A stretch of 64,000 nucleotides of DNA, from assembly GCA_947396885.1 (NCBI GenBank), contig OX377202.1:62522034-62586033 (forward strand), read 5' to 3'. The stretch comes from Heligmosomoides polygyrus polygyrus (lineage: Eukaryota; Nematoda; Chromadorea; Rhabditida; Heligmosomidae). Positions 9,841 to 21,800 of the stretch are shown in pieces (the first letter of the stretch is position 1; every line of letters begins with the position of its first letter). The notes beneath the pieces were generated by a model. The model did no database searches, had not been told where the DNA came from, and worked only from the letters and a program-made list of their open reading frames with translations. Position numbers and translations under genes: made by a program.

Positions 9841-12800
9841 GTACTGTTCCACTTTTTCCCGACATACTGCTTCGCGGTGCACAATACACTGCTGGGCAGC
9901 ACGTGCTCTGTGAAGGCGCGGAAGCTCCTTTCGTGGAAACCTCTAGCTTATTGTTTAGCGAAGCAGGTTTTCACTCGAAGCATGAGACGGCGAATACGAG
10001 CTCGGACATTCGGGTTCGACGAGCCGAACAGTCTCTTCCCAGCCACGCCCCCTTCAACAGAATGGCAACTGCAGTTGCCAACAGAAACTACGATTGCTAT
10101 TCTGTTGCAACAGCAACAGTGTGTTGCTATCCTGTTTTAGGCCCCCAACACACTTTTGCTATTCGGGCGCAGTGAGTAGCGCGCTTGGTGCGTCCCGCGC
10201 CCCCGTCTCTGCGCACTCTCGCTGTCTGCGCTCTGACTGGGTCGCGCGCCATCGTCTCTCGCGCTGTCTGCGTCTCTCGGTGGAGACCGTGCCATCGGCC
10301 AGGGTCTCTACGTTCTCGCACCCTGCGCATGCGTCTGTGCATATTCTCGCGCTCGCAAAGCTTATCGAAGCGGTCTTGGCGCAATCAATACTGCCGCCGC
10401 CGTCTAGTCTAGACAATAGACATTTCTATTTATTGCGTATGAAGTTTAAGTTTTTAATGAAGCTTTAAGAGGCATGCGCGCGTGATTTCAGCCGTGGAAT
10501 AAGGAATGTAACTGTGAAGGTGTCGAAGAATTCGGGGAGTGTGGGACTGTCTACAGCAAATGTGCGTGACGTGTGTGGGACAGTCCACATCAAATAATGA
10601 TTGTATTTGTTTTTGGAAGTGTTAGAGAATTTGGCGCAAATAGTGTCATTGGGGGAGGGTTTGGGGTCACCGTATACTCAGTGAATATTCGCTTTGATTG
10701 GAAGGCACTTGCTCGTCCAATTACATCAGAAATGGCCTACCTCAGTTCATCGCGGTGGGGAACACACCAATGCTGCAAAATGAAAGAGACCGCCGGCGCA
10801 ATCCACAATGAATCATTCAAAAAACGGCGGGGACTTATGGGACAACCTAATATTTTATCTCGGTCGGTGATGATGCATGATACCGGAGACAGGTCAACCG
10901 CCCACAAATTGTCACTACAATGTGTTGATCTCTTTTCGAGTTGAATAATTCTCTGACACCATTCTTACAACTGCAAGAATTCTGAGCACAGAGGGAGCTT
11001 CTCCAGTTTGAAGAGGAAACTGATCTAGCCGGGGGAATAGCGAAGAAAGTAGCGAGTAGTAACCAACCTGGGATGCGCTACGCATTCTGTTTGTGCGGGT
11101 AGCGGCGCTAGCATGTTTCGTGCAAGTTGGTCAAAAGTGACCGTATATTAATTGGCCGCTTAATAGAGTGGTGCGTTATTCTTTACCGACAGATTTGATA
11201 TCGAGTGATGATAGATGGATGGCCTGCCAGGCTCGGTACGGGTAGATGGTGCTCAAATCGATTCGGGTGTTCTCTAGCGTTTGAAAACGACTGCACCGCC
11301 CCTGGGTACAATCAGTTGAAAAAAAAATGGAAAAAATGGAATCCAATTGATTTTGGTCCAAATTGCTAGCAGCCCTTTCGAAATAAAAATATTAGCGGGA
11401 TCACCCCAAGATCAGTCCACTTCGTCAGTCTGCATGTCGTCTCTGGAGGTCCGAATAATGATAGTCACCATCCCCACCTGGAGGTGCCGATTGATAGGTA
11501 CGATTCAAACCGCCTCAGAAGATATTCATCAATTTTAACTTGTTTCAACAAAAGAAAGAACTTACCAGGGAATGCCGTCAGCTTCCCATGGAACTTCGGA
11601 TTGAGACCTATATCACGTGAAAGAGCTCGAGACGCTGATCACAGATATGTAGACCAAATTTGCTAAATGGACCTCCTAAGCGAGTTATGACCGGCGGAAG
11701 CCGCGATGTCTTCCATGTGTTAGGCGAGCTCGATCAGCGTTGGGCGCAGTACTGCGCTGTAATCAGCGGCTCGGCTATCAGCACCGTCAGCAGCGGCGGC
11801 GGCGAAGCGGTAGAGTGCTCGCTCCCAAAGATTGGGTTCATTGGTTCGGCTCCCGCCGTTGACGGCTTTTTTGCATTTTGTGACCTATCTTCGACGAGGA
11901 CCTATAATCTCATTTTTAGCACATTTTTGAGCGCACGGCTTATGGCGACTTGCATTTACGTTAACATTTACGTTTTTGCATTTCCGACTCCACCGACACG
12001 ACTTCGGTCGAAATTTTTTTTTGATGAAGCTTCGTCTAGGGGCTTTGGGGGTGCTGATCACGAATCTATCATCCGTTTTTCACGATTCAGTTGGAGACCA
12101 GCCATACTTTAACAAGGGTGGTCCAAGCAGAGTCACCGATTTCGCTGGGCACTAGTTAGAAGTTCCTACTCCACCGACACGACTTCGGCCGAACAGTTGT
12201 AGCAACTGTATGGGTGGTCTCCGACCGAATCGTGAAAAACGGATGTCAGATTCGTGATTAGCACCCCAGGCAACCCCTCTGACGAAGTTTCAGCAAAAAA
12301 ATTTTTTCGACCGAAGTCGTGTCGGTGAAGTCGGAATTTTTAACTAGTGCCTTTACTTTTTATTTATTATGTTTATTTAGTTTTGTTGATTTTTGATTTT
12401 ATTTTTACTTTTTATTTTGTTTTGATTTGAATTTCTGACTTGCTTCGCGTCATGAATAAAACATTTTACCTGAAACACGTTTCCGTCTTCAAATAGACGT
12501 AAATGCAAGTCGCCATAAGCCGTGCGCTCAAAAATATGCCAAAAATGAGATCATAGGTCCACGTCGAAGATAGGTCGCAAAATGCAAAACAAACCGTCAA
12601 CGGCGGGAGCCGAACCAATGAACCCAATCTTTTGGAGCGAGCACTCTACCGCTGCGCCGCCGCCGCTGCTGATGGCGCTGATAGCCGAGCCGCTGATTAC
12701 CGCGCAATGCTGCGCCCAACGCTGATTGAGCTCGCCTAACACATGGAGGACATCGCGGCTTCCGCTGGCCATAACTCGCTTAGAAGATCCATTTAGCAAA

Positions 12801-15800
12801 TTTGGTCTACATATCTGTGATCAGCATCTCGAGCTCTTTCACGTGATATAGGTCTCAATCCGAACTTCCATGGGAAGCTGACGGCATTCCCTGGTTAGAG
12901 TGGTTGACTCTGTCAGAGGCCTCCGGTATACCCAAGCATATGATGTTTTTGTGATTCAAAGCGGAGTACAAAGCAAAGATACTATTTAGCCATGAAAAGC
13001 AGCTTTGAGGAACCCTTCTGTTCTGTTCAGTAACCTGCAGCTCAAACGTTCCTCACATATAAACTTTTTTATGATTCTTATAGACCTTGGAGTGGAAATG
13101 TTTTGTCCAAAATATACCAAGATGTTCTGATCAGGAATTTTTCGTATAGGTATAATAAGTGCTTCATGGAGACACTGGTTGAATCATTGAGGGTGTAATG
13201 AAGGGCACTGGCAGAAGCTTGCAAATATTTTCGACGCGTTTCTTGAAAACAACGCGTGGTATTCCTCCGAAAGGATTTGTTTGTGACTCCTCTCAAATAT
13301 TTAATTACGCCTTCGCTGTCGAAGGTAACGTTGATAAATCGGTGGTGTAGCAGATCACTGGGATGCGTCACGTACATATCACATGTCGCTTAGCCAAACA
13401 ATACCGGAAAGCTACTCTTCTACTGCTTCTATTTTCCGGTGGTCGATAACCAAGAGGTTACATTCGCTCTTCTCCAACGCAGGGAACGTCATACTACCCC
13501 TAATTTTATTGCGAATATACTCAAAAAATTGCATATTGGATGCTCCTGTCCCTAAATTTTTTCGTAGTTAAGAAACTTTTCCCAAATCCGACGAGCCTCA
13601 TGAAATTGTTATGTAGTGTGTCGCCTCGCTTGGAAACAGGCTAGCCTGTGCTACATATAACAGGAGGTTGAGAATGGAGCTACAATACCGTTCATGTCGC
13701 CGAACCATGTCAACGTGCCTACGGTTCCTCAAAAAGCCCAAAACTGGAGGGGTTTTGAGCACGTTACGGTTTCTTCTTCTTCTTCTTGTTCGTTTTCTTC
13801 TTCTTGTTCTCCCGAGCGCACTCGCACGGTCATTGTCGCCACCTCAGCCTATCAAGAGCCTCGTCTGCCGTGGCGCCGACTTCGGCGGGATCTCTCTTGA
13901 TGACTCCCTTCCAACTTTTCTTCGGGGCTCCTCTCGGAGGTTTTTTTGGTGCCTCGAAATCTAACGCCAACTTTGCGGAGTGATTCTCTGATCTTCCGCG
14001 TATGCATTCGTACCACCTCAGGCGTTGCTCCCTCATGGGTATGCTACGACTTGCGACGGAATAATCCGTTTTTCGTCTTTTGGTTTGATCCAGCAACGCG
14101 TTTTTTGACCGTGCGACGCGAGCAGTATTGTACATAACGTGAATGCTGTACCCTTGTCGCGGTCAAAGTCCACTTTACATCGATAAAAACGCAAAATTAT
14201 CCGTAGCAGACTACAGACCCCAGCCTCGAATCCTCGTACAGGTCTGCAACGCTATTCCGTCTACCATTCAATCGCTGCCACGCTCTTGGTGAATATCTCC
14301 TCTCCATGCGCCTTTTTGCTTCAATTAGGAATTTCTCAAACCCCCTGCTCTGGCTATCATCGAAGCTCCAAATCTTTCGCAGGTTGTTTTCTGAGTACGA
14401 TGAGGTTATTACAGGGGTCGCTTTTGCATTAGCAACCCACATCGAAGCGCCACGGTTGCTAAGGTTTCCGTCATTTTTCACTTACCCAGAGGTTCTCAGG
14501 AAATTTGGAAACCTACATTTGCTTCTAAGACAATGCAATTCATTGACCCTCTTTGTTAGTACAAGTTTTTTGAAAGTTTTCAAGTCAGCTGCCCGAATAA
14601 TTTCCATTTGACTGTTAGCGAAATTTTGTTCGCGCGAAGTAACACAGTATAGCAAGAACAGTTATAGAAAGGCACATATATCGGTTGGGATAACGCCAAT
14701 TCAGGTCCAGGATTTTAGGATGACTTGCACAACGGCAATTTCGCGGACCCCGAAATCTGGATGGTCCTGAACGGATGCTCGAAAATGATTCATTCGGATC
14801 CAGTGTCAACTAACCTGGGAACGATCCCAGCTGTATGTCTAAAGGACGGAAACGGATAGCACTTTGAGAATCTCCAATCTTCACATTGAAGAAAAACGTG
14901 TTCCGTTTTCGCTGAGCCTTTGAACCAGTGCGTCTAGTTGTGTGACTTCGAGAGGCAGCGGAGCACCACTGGACCTGTGAGACAATCAGCTGCCATTCCT
15001 TGAGCATGTGCGGCATCTTTCAGGTGACGATGAGTGGACACCCATTCTTGTGGACTGGCGCCATCATGAGCCGATCGTGATTGCTGTCGATAGTCGGCAA
15101 GCTTCACAATCCATCTAGTGAAGAGTCCTACCGAAAATCCGCGGCAAAATACGAAATCTCCTATATAGGGAGGGCTACTAATGAAAACTCCAAGTCAACT
15201 CGCATTTAGGAGCCTATGGTCAAATATAGGCCCATGAAAAGCTGGAAAAGTGATAAATACTGAACAAGGAATGAACACAAAAAATGCGAAATAACAGCAA
15301 GGGACGGGGATCGAGCACAATGCTTCCCAACTACGAGGCAGCTTTACTCTCTCATGCGCTACCGATCCGCTTGCAGCCAAGCCATTTGCAGTCTTTCTTA
15401 AATCAACACAAGTGGCACATGTGTAGCGCATAGTATGTACCTGTTGACGGAGTATACCTGGCTCCGTACGTGCAAGGACTCACCAAAAACGAAACATGCT
15501 TTTCTAGGGTGTCCAGGAAGTATCTGCAGAAAACTCCGCAATGTTCCAGATTTTTTCTAGACTGTTCTGAAGATTTCAACATAAGTGCTATATAACGACA
15601 CTATCCTGCTGTATCTGCATAACATATCCAGCTCCGTCTTTCTTGCCTATTTCACTGTACGATGGCCGAACTGTCTACTCATATTAGACACGTACTCCTT
15701 TACGAGTTTGAATCTGGGTGCTCCACTGCAGAAGCCTATCGAAACTTGTGTCGTGTATCCGGATCTGATGCTCCTTCTGTACGGTATGTGTATAGCTGGT

Positions 15801-18800
15801 TCGAACGCTTCAGAAGCGGGAACAGCGGGAAAGTCTCGCTCTGGTCAACCGACAACGATATCTTTGTATGAACTGAGGAAACAGGCGGAGCAGCATCCAC
15901 ATGAAGATGTGCGTTATTTTGCTGCTGCTCTTGGCTGTTCCCGATCCACCGTGAACAATGGACTGCGATCTCTTGGAATGGTTAAAAAGCTCGGTTAATG
16001 GCTCCCACACGAACTGACCGACGACAACGGCGAAGACGTCTGGACGTATGCACTCAGCTGCTCTCCCAAAGTCCCACCTTCAACTGGCTGGACACCATCG
16101 TCACAGGAGACGAAAAATGGGTCCTCTACGTCAACCACTCTCGTTAACGTGCGTGCTGCGAACGCGATGAAGTGCCGAAATCTTTCGTAAAAGGTGAAAT
16201 TCATGCGAGGAAAGTCATGCTGAACGTCTGGTGGGGAGTTTATGGGATCTTCCACTTCGAGCTGCTGCTGCCTGACAGCACGACTGTCACTGCCGAGGTC
16301 TACGCTACCCAACTGCAGAGACTGGCCGACAAGATGCGCAAGAAACAGCCCAGGTTCGACAAAGTTTCCTTGCTGCAGATAACGCGCGCCCACACATCGC
16401 GAAGACGACTTCTCAGAAAATTCTGGAACTCGGATGGGAAGTTCTGCCGCATCCACTGCGTACAGCTCAGATCTGGCCCCAAGCGACTACCACCTTTTTC
16501 GATCACTTCAGCATCATCTGGAAGGGAAGCGTTGTGAAGATCGTGACCACCTCGAAAATGACCACCGAGCTTTTTTCACCTCCAGGTCGCCGGATTTCTA
16601 CGCCAGAGGAATTCGAAGTCTTGTGGAACGTTGGCGGAGAGCAGTCGCTGCTGATGGAAATTATTTGGTTGATTAATAAAACGTTGACAAGTTGTGTTAT
16701 TTTGAAAAAATTGTCATATTTGGGCAAATATACTATCTTCTGGACACCCTATACATGCGGGGTGGAGATTCTCGCAGTGCTATCCGTTTCTACGATCAGG
16801 CATACGCCTGAGACCTTTCGCGGGTAAGTTTTCTTGGAACAAGAATTTTTCCTAAAAGTACAAGAGGCACTGATTTAATGTGGAGAAGGATCATTTAGAT
16901 TTACAAGACGTTCAGTTTGATTTCAAACGCCTCTAGCTTGCTAATGGAAAAGAACGCTAGGATAAAACTTCACGGCTGCTATGACACTTCAGCCTCTCTT
17001 GAAAAAAGTTTCGCAGAGATTTTCAAGCGAGGTTCTGTGTTCATGCAGAAACTTCAATACACGACAGCTATTCATTATTCTGAGGCAAAGATTCTGGTTG
17101 AAATTGAAACGACGATGTTGCCTAAGACTAATTCGGACTTTTCCCACCTTTTTTCCCCTTCTACTTTGAGTAAACGGATGGTGAGTATGCTACAGTCATT
17201 CTTATTGAGTGCTTGTCGCAAACGACGGACACCCATCTCAGCTGTCACTCTTTTGTGGATCTCTTGCCATCAGCTGATACCCTAAAGCGTGAATATGGAA
17301 CATTTCTTGAGGGTAGTCCATGTTGCATCTTCTCTTATTAGTGGTCAAAAAAGCTTAGAGGCATGCAAGAAACACTTGACAGGCCGAGCACTATCTCATT
17401 ACGAGTTTTGTCGCAAAGGTGTGGATCATCTGCGTTTGCAGCGCTTTCAAAGTGAGAGTACTGTTAATGTTAGCTGCTACAGCTGGAGTGGCTAGCCATC
17501 TGGCTAATCGTTATTTGTGTTGGCAGCCCATTTTCTGCTTCTACAACACCACAGCGTCATCATTGAGAAAATCTCCTGTCTCGATCTCGATTTATCTCGA
17601 AGCTTTCAGCCTCCGTGCTTCAAATCTCTGGAGCCGTCTGCATATTGTGAACCGGCTAGTGGATTAAACCCTTACACATCGCTCAGAATCCGAACAGCCA
17701 CACTATTTTTGAGTCGTAAATTCACAAAGCTTCTTCACCCACATTACATCAGATCTCGTTAGGAGTCGCCATCTCGTTAATGTGTAGAGTTGTTCTAAAT
17801 CAGGTCAAGTACAGCAAGTGCAGTCGTCGTCAAGAATCCACCTACAACAGTCACATCATCTCTCCTTCCTCGAACGTGCAAGGGGCACCTGACAAACGCC
17901 CTTACAAATGCCTGGAAGCCCGCACACGCTAGCTGGTTTGACGTACGGTTTAATAAAGCTGACGTCATGGTCATTCTTCGGATGAGACACAGTACACGCA
18001 GCAGCTCGTGTGCCACGCCCTCCTCGTGTCTTCGTCGGGAAACCAACAAGTAGAGCAGGAAGTCCGAGCGCCATGATGAACTATCCGCCGCTGCGACTCT
18101 CCGTCGCTCTCATTGCCGCATTTGAACTTCTCACCTCGGCTAGCTTCCTGTCGAAAGGTGACCTGTGAAGAGGTTTTTCTATAGTAGCATGGCTGCAGTG
18201 GTGGCGGTATACATTTCTTCGGCTATTTCAGAATGTACAACGCAACGGTGTGTTCTGACGGCTGCTCGCCTGCTCTCCAAAATGGACCTCTCCTTGGATC
18301 CATGTGTCGACTTCTACGAGTACGCTTGCGGTCGGTGGATCAACAACTCGGTGAACCTCAACTACCCGTCGTGGAACGTCCTCTACGAGACCAATATGAG
18401 GGCGCACGACAAACTGGTCCATGCCATCCTCAAAGGTGGGAAATGTCTATTTATTACCAGCATTTTGCTTCATCCAGACTAACTTTTGCAAGCGTCCTCT
18501 TATTAGTCACGCAAATCGAATGAGCGTCACAATTAGCCAGATGCACTTGAGGAGCTCTTTTTCCGGTTAGAAAACGAATGTATGTTCTTTCATCCACAGC
18601 GGCAGCATTATTCCAACAGATTGTGCAATCCAAAACGTCCTCAAGACTCCCATAGTATGATAAAAACTGTTGAATATATAGCATTCCAACACAGATTATA
18701 CCCAGTCCAATTAGCAGCTTTGTCAACTTTTCTATGAATCGGATAAAAAAGGATAAAGGATAAAGGACGGCGTTACTCAATCCCCTCTGGGATGCGCCAG

Positions 18801-21800
18801 CGCATTCTACTTCTACGGGATGTCGTGGAGGCGACACGAATGCGTATTTGGCCATACAATGACTTGCGGTGGCCAGCCGATGAACAAGTCAGCGCTTTAT
18901 CCTTCCCAGACACTTCTGGTACCAATTCACCGACCCCGGAGGGATGGAAGGCTTGGTTGGCCTGTGCGGGAAATCCGAACCAGGAACCTGGTATCGGGTG
19001 TACGCGACAGTCGCGCCTCCGCCGACTGCGCTACACGCGCCCATGAATCGGATATTTGTCCATAACTAAAACTTGAGACCACACAATTGTAAGAATTTGG
19101 GAAGTAAATTGATCCTTGATCGTTTGGCGCAAAACTGCTTCTTCCGCCTGGCTATCTACGGCTATCTTCTGTGGTTTGAGTTCTGATGAACGAAGCAAAG
19201 CCTAATTCTTTATACCCCACACACACTTCTGTTCACCACATCTTTTGCGTGTCTTGTTATACATCAGTTCTAAATCAGGACGCACCGTTCCGCTGTGATA
19301 TGTGGTGTGATCAGTTTGCAGAAAGCCGTGCTAGGTCGGACTCTTATTATACCACTGAACAGTTAACAAAGAATAAACAGATGCCTTTACGGGTTAAGAA
19401 TGCTTTAGGTAGAGCTGAAGGAGGGACCCCTTTCTGGCTACAACTGCCCTGGTTGTCTATTAGCATGATATGCAACACCCACTTTCGTCAGAGTGCCCAG
19501 AAGGTTTCAGGGTAACACGCACCTTAGAACAAACCTTGAACGGGCCCAGTTGCTGGCGTAATAGAGTCCCTCTAAAGTCTAATGGTAAGATCTGGAGGCA
19601 TTTTGCGATGCGATGCAATGTCTGCTGACCTGCCTCCATCCGGGAAGGCGGTCCTGCTTCAGCGCTGATAACTGAATAAAATTCCACTTCCTCTCGAAGA
19701 TCCCAATTAGCCAAATCTTTATTTCTTACTCTTCAATAAAATAGAGAACAGCTGAAAATGTAAAGGATGAGGAAAAAGGAGTCGGTGTCAGTCATCCCTT
19801 CATGCGACACGTCACCCGTGTCACCTTTTGAAGACGACGTGGTGGCAATTTGAATGCGTGTTTGCCCTATACAGTGGGTTGGCTGCAGAACTGTGCAGAA
19901 TTTAACAATCCTGCCCTTATAAAAGCGAGAATATCGACAGTTAATAATTTACTGGACGGGTTTTCTCACCACTAGCGATATGGCTATGGATTTTCAAGAA
20001 AATTCTTGCTCGAACTGTGAGTGAGTACCGTTACCCAGGCTCCGCTAGTGCCGCTCTTCATTGAATAAAGAGATGCACAGCAGAGTTTTACCATGTCAAG
20101 TCAAAAAGCAACTGTTAGGAAAAATTCAGGAACTAACGTGTTCAAATTTTCCATCGTCTTTCATTAGGTTTAGATGCCTGTGAGATAGCGATGCCTGATG
20201 TCAGAACATTTCGTCGCCGGCATGTTCCTAAGCTGCACCATGAGGATAAGTTTTCCTTCTAATTGTGAGAGGAAACTCTGACTGCTAGATAGTTTGCGAT
20301 GCCAAAAAGTTTTCGGAGGAGATCGTTACGGATACTTCAAACGCCTTCAGTAATCTTTTCCACCCTATATCACAAACCAAAGGAAAAACGAATGTCAGCA
20401 CCAAAGTCGATATAAGTTGCCATAAGTGTAATTGTGGGGTTGAAACAGGCACATCCAAACAAATCAATCCAAATACATAGCGCTTCGTAAAAGAAAGTGG
20501 AAGTGGTGCATCCTTTTCCTTTCTATACCGGCAAAGTGTCAGTGTGACCAGTGGCGAAAGCGTGGTTTGTTTGTAGATATGTATATATTAACAGACAGAC
20601 AGAAAGTGAAAGAATGAGAACCAGGGCTTCTGTTGTATGCATCTGTCAACAGTCGCTGATGCTGGGCGAATGCCATTCTCGCTTATATATAGTAGGATAT
20701 TTATTTATTTATTTATTTATTTATTACACAAGTTGCCTTGTGTAACAAATAAATAAATAAATGATTGTGATTCCATAATGGATACTTAATAAAGCCAAAG
20801 AACAAAGATTGAATAGTAGCAGCAAAACACTAGCAGCATCTTTATTATTGCGGCTTGACGTTTCGACTTTGCGTTGTCTTCAGAGGCCTGAAAGTGGAGC
20901 AACAGGTTTATTTTTGGGCTCTACCCTCTAGTATTTTCGACCCACTCCCGGAGTCACAACAGAGAGCCCGAATATAAGAGACGTACTCAAGCATAGAATC
21001 CACCGTAGTGGCTAGTATTCGCCCACGCTAGAAGACCAGTAAAGGCGAATGAGACCCACTCAGTGGGATACACAGGGTCCCCACACAATATGACCTGGTT
21101 TGGTACCGTAAGCCAAGCTCCAAGAACGTCTTGATTCACGCTAGGTCTGCGCATCCTACTGCTGTGAAGGGAGCTGTAATAAGCAACATACATATTTCGC
21201 ACAGAAACGAGAGTGTGTACAGGCCCTAACGAACGACAAAAATCCATGCAGCTAGCTTTCATTATAGCCGCTTCTAATGGATATACTTCGTTAAGCCGTC
21301 GGCCCACATCTCACGCTAACCGCCAAAACACACCCCAACCAAATAGGATACCTTTCCTGCTCCTCCGATAGAGTCACTGCTGAAATTCAGAGAGTTATTG
21401 TAAGTGCACAACTGCGGGATGATGTTGTCTTAGTGAACATTCCTAACGACAACATAAAACGGCAGCTAGTTCGGAATAGACTCTATGATACGCATTGCGT
21501 ATCGGAGAATTGCATTGTATGTCCAACTGGAAGACTGGGGGATTGCTCAAAGATTGGGACAATTTACGAGCTCGAGTGCTAAGCCTGCAATGCAAGATAT
21601 ATAGGGGAAACGGGAAGGGTTCTGGCAGTACGTGTAGAGGAACATCTAGCCAGCAAAGCACGTGGATTACTAAGACGTCCGCTTGGTAAGCATAGAATTG
21701 ATGCGCACAACGGGAACGACCTTGAGGTGAAGTGTAGCATTTTGGCCGTTGAAGGAGAAATATCGGCAAGGAAAGCGTTATAGGCGTTCTGGATTTTTAG

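Noticed and set aside
11660..12799. Two similar 80-150 codon ORFs facing each other, as a gene pair
   Set aside because: They are the arms of an inverted tRNA-derived repeat; the shared peptide is a by-product of the repeat.
14197..14610. Two-exon minus-strand gene (exon ending at a GTAAGTG donor, second exon after GTACTCAG)
   Set aside because: The two frames do not join in phase; the spliced product meets a stop after about 12 codons.
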